From positions 3,639,286-3,703,285 of the forward strand of contig JAJUBI010000004.1 of NCBI GenBank assembly GCA_022419385.1: 64,000 nt of DNA, read 5' to 3'. The notes beneath the pieces were generated by a model. It saw only the letters and a list, made by a program, of their open reading frames with translations. It had not been told where the DNA came from and searched no databases. A program made the position numbers and the translations under genes. This DNA is from Paraconiothyrium sp. Pb-2020. Taxonomy: Eukaryota > Ascomycota > Dothideomycetes > Pleosporales > Didymosphaeriaceae. Positions 21,319-33,532 of the stretch are shown piece after piece. Position 1 is the stretch's first letter, and the number at the start of each line of letters is the position of its first letter.

Positions 21319-22004
21319 ATGAGCAGAGCACTCCGGATACCGCTCGGTGCGCTGGTGTTGCTGGCCAGCGCGCTCAATGTCGCAGCGCACGGCGAGCACG
21401 CCCAAGGTGACGGGCACCAGATCGTCGTTGCGCCGGACGCGGACTGGGCGACAAGACACATGGCTGGTATGCACGCACTCCGGCAGCCATTGTCACCTTG
21501 ATACTAATTACAAGCGTAGAGGAGCACCATATCTCCGCCTTCGATGCGGGCACCTTCTTCACCCTCCACGACTACGACTCAACCGGCCTCTGGACGACCG
21601 TTGACATCCGACGCACCTACGGCCTCAACGACCCCTCCACCTCGCACATCTCTGAGACTAAAAAGCAAATGGTTGTGCAAACGGTGCTGGACATGTTTGA
21701 CATCAACAAAGACGGCGAGATCTCGGCCTCGGAGTTCTACCAGAAAGACCACGAAGGTGTGAAACTGCCCGATTTTGGGATGGGACCGGGACATCATGGG
21801 GACGATGAGTACGAGTATGAGATTCACCATTGGGAGAAGTATCATAGTGGCGATGATGTCAAGGAGGAGGATTTGAATCATCCAGAGGATATCGAGCATT
21901 TTAGGATGCACGAGGAGCAGGAGAGGAAACAGGAGGAGTGGGAGAGGGCGGAGAGAGCAGGAATTGTGGAGAAGAATATTCCGGCGAAGTTCAGGGTTAA
22001 TTGA
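21319..22004 (+). CDS. Secretory-pathway EF-hand protein (Ssp120/nucleobindin-like)
   Basis: Exons 21319..21466 and 21520..22004 encode about 210 residues. The intron has GTATGC and GCGTAG ends with a TACTAATTA branch and rejoins the frame at MAEEHHISAFD. There is a signal peptide (ALRIPLGALVLLASALNVAA). Two EF-hand loops are visible: DYDSTGLWTTVDI near residue 67 and a canonical DINKDGEISASEF near 112. The C-terminal part is His/Glu-rich and charged. This matches the yeast Ssp120 group of lumenal calcium-binding proteins with cargo-related roles; the exact role is inferred. It converges with TYW2 (130 bp). Confidence 0.82.
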
Positions 22005-22133
22005 AAGGGAAAGAGGGCGTGTTTTGGCGTATCGGGACGAATGCTAAGATACCACGGGACGCGTGTTGTATAGAAACTGTGCTCACGATTATGTGTATAG
22101 ATGGATATAATGGTACACTTGATAATGCAGGGG

Positions 22134-23651
22134 TCAGGATATCGGAAGGCTTTCGGTCCTACCAATCCAGATATCGAACACAACGTGGAAGACGCCCGGT
22201 GCATATGTTTTCACCTTCTCCGCATGTTCGCACCTCACTTCGCGCCGTAGTCCAGCGAAGTCCAGGTGCCCTTCCATCTCCGCCACCACTTCGGCTTTCC
22301 TTTTCTCAATATCATTTACACCGACATTCTCATGCGCGTGGATCCAACCCCCGAGCTCTCGATCGAGCATGCTCACTGCGTTCCCCCAAGAAAGCTTCGA
22401 AGAAGGCAGGAACCCGCAGTTGACGTGTCGAACCGGTGGTAAGTCCGTTATGCGTCGCGTTTGCGCAAGGTCGTCAAGTGCGTACTCATTCGAGTGTGGG
22501 AAGATTATCACATCGGCGCTTTCGCTGAGAGGCTGCGATCGAACACTATCACGCTTGACGACCTTCGTCCGCCACCCATTTAGCTTTGCACCCCTCTGCA
22601 GCCCTTCGATACTCCATGGATTCAGCTCCCAGCAGAGCACTTTGCTGACACCAGCTTTCTTGTACGAAAAGACGAAGTAGCCAATGCCTGCATAAAGATC
22701 AACGGCTGTACATCCCCTAGGCTCTTCAACGGAAGTGTTCACGGAGGGCAAATTCAAGAGACGCGTCTTTTCGCGAATGTTACCGCGGCTGAACATGGTA
22801 TACAGCGGAGCCCAGGTTTGTTGGATTCCGTTCTGCGTGGAAGTGACCCAGAGGGCAGTATCGAAGTCAGTGGTACTTGGCGCGGAAAGGGTTTGAGCGG
22901 AGGGCCGTGGGCCAAAGAAGCCGTATACTGGCGTGAGGTCTCTTGGGCTGCGGAAAACATTCTCAATCGGGGTTCCACCCACATTATGAGGAACAGTATC
23001 AAGGGGCGTAGCTTGCAAAGGGATTCCAGCGTTGATGGCGATGTGTGTTACTCCAACGGCTGCGGCGACACGCTCCCAGAATGGCTGGAAGTCGGGCGAA
23101 TGAAGTAAGAGCGCCTGGCTGAGCCCGCTCCCGTACGATGAAGTGAAATAGTTGCGAGGTAGAAGGAGCATAGGCCGGTATATCGTGTAAGTGGTCGGGA
23201 AGTCGGAGATCAACGCGTTGAGTGAGGCACCTAGAGATTCCAGTAGCTCTGGCGGCAAAGCCTCGAGGCTCTCTTTCACAGCTTTGAGAAACGGATTCCT
23301 TCTCCAGGGTTCATAGTCCTCCGAGGGCACATCATATGATTTCGCCGTTATCTCCCCCTTTATATCCTCGAGGCTTAATAGTTCGAATGTGTACTTGTAT
23401 GTGACTTCCGGGGGTATAGGGTTTTGGTCTTCTAGGTTGTCTATCAGGCCAATTACTATGGTCGTAGGAATGGTCATGTATTGCTCGTTGACTGATCCCC
23501 ATGTTTTAGCGTCGTATAGTTGTGCAATCCCTTTCTTTTTGTTTAGCAACTTGCGTTGTTCCAAAGCTGTCTTGACGCGCTTAACGTGTCGCTGGGGAAC
23601 GATGAGCTCCACGCCTTCTACTGGAGCAGGTTTAAGTTCTTCTTTCTCCAT
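22134..23651 (-). CDS. TRM12: tRNA wybutosine-synthesising protein 2 (Tyw2/Trm12)
   Basis: 505 residues, intronless. Tyw2 transfers the alpha-amino-alpha-carboxypropyl group of SAM to 4-demethylwyosine at G37 of tRNA-Phe during wybutosine synthesis. The Rossmann SAM-binding motif is clear (AVDLYAGIGYFVFSYKKAG), followed by the acidic end of strand 2 (VLCWELNPWSIEGL), a later motif (VIIFPHSNEYAL) and VRHVNCGFLPSS in the catalytic core. The N-terminal third is the fungal Tyw2 extension. The start at 23651 (MEKEELKPAPVEG) is the first ATG of the open frame. It is divergent from the Nudix gene, 368 bp away. Confidence 0.9.
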   Translation of the reverse strand: MEKEELKPAPVEGVELIVPQRHVKRVKTALEQRKLLNKKKGIAQLYDAKTWGSVNEQYMTIPTTIVIGLIDNLEDQNPIPPEVTYKYTFELLSLEDIKGEITAKSYDVPSEDYEPWRRNPFLKAVKESLEALPPELLESLGASLNALISDFPTTYTIYRPMLLLPRNYFTSSYGSGLSQALLLHSPDFQPFWERVAAAVGVTHIAINAGIPLQATPLDTVPHNVGGTPIENVFRSPRDLTPVYGFFGPRPSAQTLSAPSTTDFDTALWVTSTQNGIQQTWAPLYTMFSRGNIREKTRLLNLPSVNTSVEEPRGCTAVDLYAGIGYFVFSYKKAGVSKVLCWELNPWSIEGLQRGAKLNGWRTKVVKRDSVRSQPLSESADVIIFPHSNEYALDDLAQTRRITDLPPVRHVNCGFLPSSKLSWGNAVSMLDRELGGWIHAHENVGVNDIEKRKAEVVAEMEGHLDFAGLRREVRCEHAEKVKTYAPGVFHVVFDIWIGRTESLPIS

Positions 23652-24019
23652 GTTGTGTTTCTTTCCCGCAGCCTGTGTAGACTCCTCTACAAATGCCTGG
23701 CCACTGGAAGATTCGCGAGTCGTTTTTAGAGTGGAACGTGTGGATGAACGGTCAACGATGCGTCCCTAATTTCTAGAGCTATTGAAAATATGGATCTAGA
23801 TGCAGGAAGACCGATCAAGAGGGCTAACTGTATGCGTCGCGTGCTGGTTCTCCGCTTTTCGAAAAGTTCGAGGATTCGCAACTGTTGGAAGCTAGGTAGG
23901 TACCCCGCCCCCACCAATCGCACGGCCACCGAGAGTACAAGTGGTGAGACTCAACATTGAAGTCTCCAGGATATTTACATTGGTCTTTCGTACACAAACA
24001 CCCACTGATACTGTTAGCA

Positions 24020-25010
24020 ATGTCTTTCACAAATCTTGATCTGATAAACGCCGTTGACGGGTAGTGTTCCTCCCCACCGACTTTCCACTCCCATTGACTC
24101 CCGCAGCTTCCCCTACTACCAAGTCAATCCCGATCTCTACGCCGCCAGCATATCCACCTACTTCGAGCTCCGCGTCGACAACCATGACTACGCCCTAGGC
24201 TACATGCTCCCCTCTGTAGCCGAAGTCTTCCGCAACGTTGCCCACTGGGAACTCGACGACGTAGACCGTGTTCTCACGCTTACTGGCGGCACCAACGCAG
24301 CTGAACGCTCTGCTATAGTCGCCGCCACACTCGAGGCACTGCGTACGACGGGACACTTCAAGGTGTTGGACAAGTGGCGCAACGAGTTGTACCCCGTATA
24401 CGGACGCAACAAAGAGCTGCTGTTCGATGTGGAGCGCAGCGCGAGTCCACTGTTTGGGGTTGTCACGTATGGCGTGCATTTGACTGCATTTGTCAAGAAG
24501 GAGGATGGTCTAAGGATATGGATACCCAGGAGGGCGAAGACAAAGCAGACATACGGTGGTATGCTGGATAATGCTGTTGCGGGCGGCATTGCGACTGGTG
24601 AAGTGGCTTTTGAGAGCTTGGTGAGGGAATGTGCGGAGGAGGCATCCCTGCCCGAAGATCTGGTTAGGAGCAAGGCAGGCGCTGTGGGATGCATTACGTA
24701 TTTCTACGTGAGGGATGAGCGCGCGGGTGGGGAGACGGGGTTGATGCAGCCGGAAGTGGAATACGTCTATGACCTGGAGTTGCCGGAAGACGTCGTGCCT
24801 AAGCCCGGAGACGACGAAGTTGAAGAGTTCTACTTATGGAGTGTAGAAGAGGTAAAAGAGCATCTGGAGAAGGGAGAGTTCAAGCCAAACTGCGCGGCTG
24901 TCATGATCGACTTCTTCATACGGCACGGTATGCTGACACCGGAAAATGAGAGAGATTTCATCGAGATTGTGGCGCGGCTGCACCGCAAGTTCGAATTTCC
25001 TACGCTATAG
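24020..25010 (+). CDS. DUF4743-Nudix hydrolase (thiamine pyrophosphokinase-related)
   Basis: Exons 24020..24060 and 24107..25010 encode about 314 residues. The 13-codon first exon (MSFTNLDLINAVDG) joins to FPYYQVNPDLY through a 46-nt intron (GTAGTG ... CCGCAG), matching the conserved start of this family. The N-terminal half is DUF4743. The C-terminal half is a Nudix domain: GGIATGE, then seven residues, then RECAEEASL, which fits the Nudix box with Ser in place of the last Gly, as is usual in the yeast YJR142W-type group. Those enzymes hydrolyse oxidised or damaged thiamine diphosphates. It converges with RPB8. Confidence 0.88.
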
Positions 25011-25172
25011 AGTAGGATGTAGAACATCTCAAGGACGCCTCACACTCTGGGGGTATCTGTGAAGCAAAATTGACTAGATAGACCAAATGATACCACTCCA
25101 CTTTTTCCTAAACGCCGACCATGCTGTTGTTGGGTGCTTCGTGACTTTTCTTTTCAGACCAGATTCAGGCGC

Positions 25173-25666
25173 CTACTGCCTCTTGACGAGCAGGTAGAGG
25201 TGCTCGATCTTTAGGCCGGTCAGTTTCCTATACGGACCGGACATGACCAGCAGCAATCCTCCAAACGAGAGATAAACTTTGCTGGACGGCTATTAGCTCT
25301 GCGCACTCTAAAATCTTTATCTAGGCTCACAGACCTATTACCGTTGCTCTCCTCGCCAGTAACCCTGTACACCTTCCCATAGCACACATAGTCGTACATG
25401 TCCGCTAGTGTCTGCTCCCCGCTTTTCTGCACATCTCTCCATCCCGCCTTTGCATCGTCTTTTACGCCGTCTAATCGAATGCTGTTTGCGAGGACAACAA
25501 CGAGCCTCTCGCCGCGCTCAACGGGGAACAGCTCGTGGTTTATGTCGAGGGTGAGATCGACCGAGTTGTCGTCGGAGAGGCCTCTAAGGCGGGAGACGCG
25601 GTCGTATTTGCCTGAATTGACGTCGTTGATGCTGAAGGTGTCTTCGAACAGGGTTGCGTCGGCCAT
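25173..25666 (-). CDS. RPB8: RNA polymerase I/II/III subunit RPABC3 (Rpb8)
   Basis: Rpb8 is a shared subunit of the three nuclear RNA polymerases with an OB-like fold. The first exon (25666..25331) gives MADATLFEDTFSINDVNSGK, LTLDINHELFPV and ADMYDYVCYGKVYR, all typical. The last exon (25289..25173) gives KVYLSFGGLLLVMSGPYRKL and EHLYLLVKRQ, the conserved C-terminus. With GTGAGC as donor at 25330 and AATAG before 25289 the phase is kept and the length is about 150 residues, as expected (yeast 146). The exact intron ends are uncertain because the nearby donor GTAATA does not keep phase. Confidence 0.9.
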
Positions 25667-26208
25667 AGTGGGCTATTAGACTTTGCGCGGGCGCCGATGG
25701 GGGTGTTCGCAACGGGGACTCTCAAACGACAAATCAGAGAATCTCGAAGGTGAAAGGCGACGATTACAGAGAGAAGGGACCGGGGTTGCGCAGGGAGCTC
25801 CGAGCAGTTCAAGGCGGGACGTGAAAGAAAAGATAGAGTTGAGCTCCAAGAACCGCGGGTGCACTAGGCGCACTGGTTTCCCCGTCCTCCGAGCTATGCC
25901 GCATCTCTCGCGGAGACATTCCCCGCGTTCAAACAGCCAACACGGTACATCTCGAGCCTATAGACACCAAATAGTTCACCTGCAGCGGATTACGTGGCCC
26001 CCGATAATCCCAACTGCAAAGCAACAAGCTTGCACGGATCGATTCATTCATTGTTCGGTCGTTCGGCGGCTCTCATCACCTCCGAAGCTACCAAACGAGC
26101 TCGAGGGCAGTGCAGCCTTACCGTATTACTTTCACTCTCACTACTTCTACGGGTCGTGCTTTACTCTGATATGCGAGACGCAAGCGCTCGCACTCAAGAG
26201 CCTCCTAT
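25667..26208. other. Divergent promoter, RPB8 / F-box gene
   Basis: About 540 bp between two divergent genes. ORFs here overlap each other on both strands and carry no domain. Treated as promoter and 5' leaders. Confidence 0.5.
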
Positions 26209-28640
26209 ATGAGCGCGCTGCATGACCTGCTCCGCCTCTACCGTCTCGGATTTCCCCCCGTCGACATGCCGCCCTCCTCCTTCCACGAGATGGACAGTCG
26301 CGAACCGACCCCTTCACTGCGCGATATCGATCTCGATTCCTTCCACGAACATGGCCGGCAGAAGGAGCAGACTTCGCCGTTCTTACAGCTGCCTAACGAC
26401 TTGTTTAGGTGTGTGCTGGACTACCTCGACAGAGATTCCGCATGGTCTCTCAAGCGGGTCTGCAAGGGCACGTCCACATCCAAGGCCATTGATGAGCTGC
26501 TATACCGATATCCGCTGCAATTGAACGATGTTAAGGACATCAGGCTGGGCGACTGGAACTACAGGCCCATGGGTCAGGCTCGCTGGACCTGCTTCAAAGC
26601 GAGTATAGACGACAAGAATCGACACCACGTGCAGAAACTCGCGCTGAGTCATTGGTGCAGCATAGACGACTTTAAGTGGATAGAAGAACATTTGCCTTCC
26701 TTGACGAGCATGGATCTCTCAGCCATCAAGGATTTCGTTTGGACTCCTGAGGAAACGTGGACATGGAAGGCGCTGGCTGAGGCTTGTCCGACTCTGTTCG
26801 CTCGCTTGGAAGAGCTGGAGGTATCGAACTGGGCTGACTATACCGCGCATTCGCGCATCGAGTACAGCTATGCGTACAATGATTACAGATTTAAGCAGCA
26901 GTTCCGCCTGTCGCGACGACGAGGCGGTGGGTCTGTCGCCAAGATGATCTTTCCCTTATGCAAGAAGTTGAAGACTTTGGCCATTCGAGAGCGTTACTCT
27001 GGGTTCCATACTTGGAATGAGTGGGAGGTGCACCAACGCGTGTGCTGCCTCATAGATGGCATCAAGAACCACTGCCCACCAACATTGACGAAGCTGCGAG
27101 TTCATGACTATGGTGAGTTACTTCACTCTCTCACCCAAATCGTTTACCGACAAGATTCAGCGCCTTACCGTTCACTCTTCTCGACCGACGCTTCCACGTG
27201 GTCCAATATCAAGGTCGTAGAGATCGGCCTGTACTCGTGGATGGAGGATCGTCGAGACCGCGATGTGATCGGACCGATACCATATCGGATCACCCAAGGC
27301 CACCATCACCGCGACGAAGAAGAGGCATTTGACGATAAGACATACGACGACTGCAAACGGAACCACATGGATCTAGGTAAGTCCAGACTGTTCCGCGTTT
27401 AAGTGGCACATACTCATTGGAGCGTGCAGGCAACAACGTTGTTCAAGGCGCCGGTGCTTCTTTCGAAGATCTACTCAAGAGTCTTCGCAATATTACACAC
27501 AAGTATCCCTCGGTGACCATCAGGCCTATGGACACCCTTCGTGATATTACTCTTCATCCTTTTCACCTTGTCAATGTCAACCAGCGGCGACACCATTTAA
27601 ACGCACAACAGCAGAACGGGCAACAGCCAGATCCTGTTGCTAATGTCGAGATTCAAGAAGCTTTGCAATGGTTAGCAGAGAAGTGCGGCTGGAGACCCAT
27701 CCTCGCATGGGACAGCATGATGTGCGACGTCTTCCCAGCGAATCTTGAGCCAAGCCGGGCTTTCCTCCCCAAAGAAGAGGTACTATCCCGCATCAAAACT
27801 ATGATCTCCACCTTACGTTCGTTGAATATCCCAATTCGTATCTCAATTGGTGATCGAACCAACAGCTGCCCTAGCTCAGGTATAGATGGTAACCTTTACT
27901 TTGGGGATTACAAGACCTTTGTCGGAGAGGGTGAGAACAAGCACGAGCTTCTAGCCCCCACTCAAGCCTCCTTCAATCTGGCTGGCGTCGCGCACATGGT
28001 CGATGAACTTACAATCCAGTATCCTGGCGATGTCCCCGGCGTTCATGGCTGGCTGCGCTCTTCGCGAGGCACCTCGGAAGCCGAGAAAGTACTGATCGCC
28101 CGCGAACTCAAAGGTTGGCGCCGCTTCTGGGAGCGCTACGCGCGCCTGTTTACGAACCTTAAGAAACTCACTATCAACGTACCTACAAGCATTTACAATG
28201 ACTGGCGTAGGAGTGAGGGTCTGCGCGAACTCCTCGGTGACGAACGCTGGGAGATGCTAGAGGTGGAAGAAAAAGGTGGAGATTTTGGCTTCTTCGGGAG
28301 CTACTTCCCATTCACGAGCTTCAAGTATAATCACTTGAGGAAGAGGACTCGCATGAAGTTCGTGCAGCGCGTGTTCTTCCGACAGGACTCTAAGCCGCTT
28401 CAGCTGAATCCGAAGCACACGCAGCTTGAGGACAAAGAGCGCGAAGCACTGGAGATTACAGATGATGATATCGAGTCACCGGACGGGCTTGGTGAGCATC
28501 GCTTTTGGGCCGTGGAGCAGGAAAAGGACAACGGAAAGGGAGCCGGAGAAAAGCGAAAAGCAGACGATATGGATGGAGAAGAGGGTAACGCAGATGGTGA
28601 GGAGCAGGCGAAGAAGAAGAAAAAGACACAGAGCGATTGA
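26209..28640 (+). CDS. F-box protein
   Basis: Exons 26209..27376 and 27430..28640 encode about 792 residues; the 53-nt intron is GTAAGT ... GTGCAG, phase 1. An F-box lies near residues 58-100 (FLQLPNDLFRCVLDYLDRDS, then WSLKRVCKGTS), the motif that binds Skp1 in SCF ubiquitin ligases. The remainder has leucine-rich and tryptophan-rich strands without a standard repeat I can name. The C-terminus is acidic, then basic (KRKADDM, and a run of lysines), resembling a nuclear signal. An alternative start, MPPSSFHEM, lies 57 bp downstream. The substrate is unknown. Confidence 0.8.
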
Positions 28641-31600
28641 CTAGCCGACGCCAGAGCTGCTCAGGCGCTGGAGAGTTTACTTGACATGATTGAGGACGAT
28701 ATGTACTTCTCCTAGAAGCAGAAGGGCTTGGACCATGCGACTCTCGGGGACTATGCTTGGGCACAAAGCGGATCGGATTGGGGCGTTCATCGTGCATAGC
28801 GACATACTTTTGGGAATGGGTACACTATAATTAGTTGGGCATGTCATGAGCCGTTGGGCCTGTTGACGGCCTCGCGGATGCATTATGAGGTTTCGAGGTC
28901 AAATCAAGGTAACTAATATATACCATCGAACCTGATCTTAGCATTCTATTCTGCCGCGGTGGATTTACGCCGCACATCTGTGTAAATTGACAAACATGCT
29001 AAGAGCCTCAAATGCTAACGGCCTTGATCACGACCAGGAAGCGGTATTCGCCTAACCAAGCGTTGTACCATTCGAACGCTGTGTCTAATGGGCAAACATA
29101 AAGCATCAGTAGGATGCTGCTGCTACGGAATGCCCATTCCTCTCATATACCATTTCCATGGCGCCTCACAACATCTGCCGCTGGTCCTGGCGGTCGAACA
29201 GCCGCCCGCACACTCCGAAGGAAGACCACAAAATCTTCATGCATTCGCCCTTTGCGCTATTCGAACGAAGGTCTAACAGGAAATAGGTCTTCAAGCACGT
29301 CCCTCTACCAAACCAGGCGGTTTCCACATCGCGCCCTGCGTTAATGCAATCCTCATCCTCAAAATTCTAGGCGTGTGCATCTCCAACCTCGAAGCCGACG
29401 CCAGCCGCAATGAGGTCTAGCATAAGGGCGCGATAGCGACACATCCAGAAAATCAACATGTGGATTATTATGTATCTCAAGGGTGAGACGGGATCGGTGT
29501 TCGTGGAGCGGCCAGCTGTGCAGAGAGGTTTATTGAACCACGCGGAGCTAAAGGGTGTTAACCGACTAATGGGACGCCATACAAAGCTCAATCAGCTCTT
29601 GTGGTTAAGAGTCCTGCAAAGTGCTGGACTTACCAACCTTTCTATCAATCAAATATTGTTGGCCTGATAGCAAGAGCCGGTAACGGGTCAACACATACCT
29701 TGCTCACGTTTCACCCGTTCCGAAACGCGAACATACTCATCTTCTTCCCATATTTCCGTGTATTGACATTAAAGAGCAACAATGCCTACAGGAACGAAGA
29801 AGAGAGACATTGAAAAGCACCATACTTCTGCGGCGAACGTCAAGAGTACATCAAGACCCGGTATCGGCCCCTCCTGTCTGTCACCGTTCGACCTGCCCTG
29901 TGAGGTCGATTGTCAGTGCGTAGTTCCCCACCCAAAGACGCCTTCTCCTCAAATTACCGTATCCAAACCTGGAGACAGCCCCGCGAGATTCACTAATGAT
30001 TAGCTGCCGATCTCGGCCAACCCGCACACACACAAGCTCGGACAGTCCGCTAAGCAACAGCCAGGGGTCTGTTCGAGCTGATATGCGGGAGACAAGCGCA
30101 TCGAAAAAGGCATAAGCGCCGTGCATGCTTCTTGTACCAATCCTCTGGACCTGGAATGTTGTTACACTAATGTACGCGAATCTTGATTCTTGTAACATCA
30201 AACTTCGGGCAATTTGCTTTCCCGTCTGCCAACCATGGTCGCATCATCCAATTGTCTGCATCCCTCGCTCGTTGACACTTTGATCACCGCTTAAACTTGA
30301 GACTTTGCAGCTTCAACCGGTTGACTTGAGCATGTCCCGTTCGCAAATATCTGCAAGTAGGTGTTCGGAACAGGTCTGCTAACATTGTTCCAATAATTGC
30401 CCTCTGTTCGTTACTTTGGCATGGCTTTCTTTTGTTGTCTTCTGTAGCAAAGGAAACTGCTTAAGTCGGCGTGACTTATTCGCGGCACGTCTCCAAGATT
30501 CTGTCCAAACCAAGGCAGCTCATGAAACTTGGCAGAGATCTGAATGTGTCCACGCGCTCCGTGGAGACGACACTCATGAGCTCAAAGCTAAGGACCCGAG
30601 AGGCTCCTGGTCAACTCTTGGCTCATGTGATCGCCTATCTTTGCAAGGCTGTGTCGACTAATTATCGAAAGAGGTTAGCATGCGGTTGGGGCCCCGGTCC
30701 GTATCTTTTCACCCCGCGTATAGTCGCGGCCCAAGTCTGAGCCCAGAAAATCTCGTCATGACCGCTCATTGGCCTGGCTTCCCACCTATGGAACTAATCG
30801 CTCAATTGTTGACCCTCTGCAAGGAGCGCGGTGTTGAGTATCTCGATCAGGCTCCATGCCACAGCCTGAAGACGCCACAGCAAGGGAAGCTTTTGTTGGC
30901 ACGCCAGCTGTAGCATAACCTCAGCTACACGACGACGCCTAAGATCGTTCACTCGCAAAGCTAACATTGGCGCCAGGACACCGGTGGCAAGATCAAGGCC
31001 TAGGAAGAAACTCCCAACGAATCAACGTATGGCTATCATGTCGCGCATATTTGACATCATCGGAGAGGTCGCCTGGACCGTGACGTGCGCGGCTCAACGA
31101 CAACAGATGCGGCTAAGTTGAGGCTCTCGTCCAATCGCCCCACACCGGAGAAGGACCGATATGCATCAAGGGCCCGTTGCTGCACACGGCGCTATCATGA
31201 GGCTCTGATGTTCGAGGCCTGATGGTGCTGCATCGAACAACGCTAGAAGCAAGCTAGAACAAGCTGTTGAGGTTCTCATACTAACTCAGTCTAGACATGG
31301 TCTGCCAAACTATGCATGGGTAATTCGAATGTCTGGAGAACTGCTCACCAATAGCAGCGTCAATGTTGCTATTTCACACAAGAACACACTCAGAAGAGAT
31401 CCAAGAACGAGCAAACCTCGATGATGCACACGAAGGAGACAATTCAATGTGGTTTGAAGATCACGAGGGCGACAGATGCTTGCCATGCTCCGAAACAAGG
31501 ACCCATACACGCAGCATGGAGTGGGGACCTTCACGTCCGAATGCCTGGGGGTCGATTAGCGCACTGCGAGTTGAGGCGGGGTGCGGAGAGACTCTCGGGG

Positions 31601-31912
31601 TAGCACAAGGCTAACCATCTGCCAAGGAACCACACAAGCCCAGTCCTTCCTACAGTAGCGCTGGGCTAGTGTATCCTTGGTCGATCTGGATTCTGAACTA
31701 CTCTGGCACATCACGACTCTGTGGTGCGCCGCAAGGCTTGTGAACCTGTGTGGTAGACGACTCGTCTCTATAAAGACGACATGTTCACCCACCACTCTGG
31801 ATCATCAGCAGTGCGCATTTCCATCACTTGTCCTTGAACATCATCAATACTCATTTGATTTGAGTATTGTTCTAGGTCCACCTTCGACAGTCCAAAGGAT
31901 ACAAGCACAACA
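28641..31912. other. 3.3 kb gene-poor region
   Basis: No supportable gene on either strand. ORFs are short, with no domains and no splice patterns that extend them. I see no transposon terminal repeats, no tRNA-like cloverleaf and no satellite. The last 100 bp are the promoter and leader of the sugar permease. Confidence 0.45.
31845..31869 (+). promoter_or_regulatory. Perfect 9-bp inverted repeat in the permease leader/promoter
   Basis: CAATACTCA at 31845-31853 and TGAGTATTG at 31861-31869 flank a 7-nt loop, 43 bp before the ATG at 31913. It could be a dimeric regulator site or, if transcribed, an RNA hairpin in the 5' leader. Confidence 0.5.
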
Positions 31913-33532
31913 ATGGCTGGTGGCGGAATTCCTACAGATTCCCCTGGAGTTGCCGGGGGATATCTCAGCGGCAAGAAACTCATCTATCCTCTGAGCTTGG
32001 TCATCTCCCTCTTTTTCCTCTGGGGATTCTCTTACGGTCTTCTTGATGTCCTGAACAAGCACTTCCAAACCGTCCTCGGTGTCACACGTCTCGAGTCTAC
32101 CGGTCTTCAGGTCATGTACTTCGGTGGCGGTTATCTCTGCTTCTCTCCCGTTGCCGCCGAGGTCCTCAAGCGCAAAGGCTACAAGGTCACGATTCTCATG
32201 GGTCTCACTCTGTACTCGCTCGGAGCCATCTTCTTCTGGCCTGTCGCTCATTTCTCGACCCCGACGAACGAGAAGGCTGCTTTCGGTGGTTTCTTGGCTT
32301 GCACCTTCGTAATCGCATGCGGTCTTGCTACCTTGGAAACCTCTGCCAACTCCTACGCTGTCGTTATCGGTCATCCGGCTACCGCTTCTGCTCGTCTCCA
32401 GTTCTGTCAGAGCTGGAACGGTGTGGCTTCCTTCACTGGCCCTCTGATCGCTTCCAAGGCTTTCTTCTCCGGCGAGAATGCAAACTCCCTTACCAATGTC
32501 CAGTACGTCTACCTTGCTGTAGCGTGCGCTGGTGTCGCTGTCGGTGTCCTCTTCTTGTTTTCGAAATTACCAGAAGTGTCGGAAGCCGCTGGGCGCTCAG
32601 CATCCATTGTTGGCGGAGACTCTGAAGAGATGGGCCTTCCCATGGATCAATATGGCAACATCATCGAGCAGAAGCCCCTGTGGAAAGAGTACAACATGAT
32701 ATTCGGATTTGTCGCACAGTTCGCTTACGTCGGCGCCCAAGTCACCATCGCAACCTTCTTCATCAACTACGCTACTGAGGCAGCCTCGTTCACCGCGGAG
32801 GAGGGTGCTCGACTTCTCTCTTACGGTCTCATTACCTTCACCGTGGGTCGCTTCATCGCCGCCGGTATTGCTTATGTCCTGGAGTCCAACTTTGTTCTCA
32901 TGGTGTACGCTGCAGTGTGCATTGCCCTCTCAGCCTACGTTTCGAACGCGCACGGCACCTCGGGTGTCGCATGCATCATCGTCATCTTCTTCTTCATGGC
33001 CCCGATGTACCCTAGCATCTTCACCATTGGAACCGCGAACCTGGGCCGTAATACCCGTCGCGGTGCTGGTATCCTCGTCATGGGCGTCTCAGGTGGCGCG
33101 GTCTTCCCGCCAATCCAGGGGAAAATTGCCGATTCTTCCTCCACTCGCATCTCCTACCTCGTGCCCATGGTTGGTTTCATTGTCGTCCTGGCCTACGTCA
33201 CCTCCCACTGGATCCGTCACGGCAGGCACATTCTCCGCGTCAAGGGCGAGAACGTGGTTGCTACAGCCCTCGAGGGCGGAGCTGTCGGTGGAGCTGTCCA
33301 GACTGTCCATTATGACGAGAAGCGTCTCTCTATTGCGGAGATTGAGCAGGTTCGCCGCTCTAGCCTTGCTGGTGCACAGGTCAACCCCATCACTGGCGGC
33401 TACAATGTTGATGCCGAACACGCGGCTGGCCATGATCGCCGCAACAGCATCCAGGGGCGCATCAATGCCACTTTTGCCGGCTACGACATAAAGGGTCAGC
33501 GTGAGGAGACGCTCGAGCACTCTACCAAGTAA
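31913..33532 (+). CDS. MFS permease, fucose/glucose/galactose (FHS) family
   Basis: 539 residues, intronless, about twelve membrane helices. The first helix region (PLSLVISLFFLWGFSYGLLD) and the following N-K-H-F-Q segment match the fucose permease (FucP) family of the major facilitator superfamily, proton symporters for L-fucose, glucose or galactose in the plasma membrane. Other typical parts are LATLETSANSYAVVIGHP and the R-L-Q-F-C-Q-S-W-N segment. A hydrophilic central loop (near residues 225-260) separates the two six-helix halves, and the C-terminal tail of about 90 residues is cytoplasmic. The substrate cannot be set from sequence alone. Confidence 0.88.
   Translation: MAGGGIPTDSPGVAGGYLSGKKLIYPLSLVISLFFLWGFSYGLLDVLNKHFQTVLGVTRLESTGLQVMYFGGGYLCFSPVAAEVLKRKGYKVTILMGLTLYSLGAIFFWPVAHFSTPTNEKAAFGGFLACTFVIACGLATLETSANSYAVVIGHPATASARLQFCQSWNGVASFTGPLIASKAFFSGENANSLTNVQYVYLAVACAGVAVGVLFLFSKLPEVSEAAGRSASIVGGDSEEMGLPMDQYGNIIEQKPLWKEYNMIFGFVAQFAYVGAQVTIATFFINYATEAASFTAEEGARLLSYGLITFTVGRFIAAGIAYVLESNFVLMVYAAVCIALSAYVSNAHGTSGVACIIVIFFFMAPMYPSIFTIGTANLGRNTRRGAGILVMGVSGGAVFPPIQGKIADSSSTRISYLVPMVGFIVVLAYVTSHWIRHGRHILRVKGENVVATALEGGAVGGAVQTVHYDEKRLSIAEIEQVRRSSLAGAQVNPITGGYNVDAEHAAGHDRRNSIQGRINATFAGYDIKGQREETLEHSTK

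Noticed and set aside
25683..26225. 180-residue ORF between RPB8 and the F-box gene
   Set aside because: Lies in a divergent promoter, overlaps both gene starts, no domain or splice support.
32709..33491. 260-residue Ser-rich ORF inside the permease gene
   Set aside because: Out-of-frame shadow of a clear transporter.
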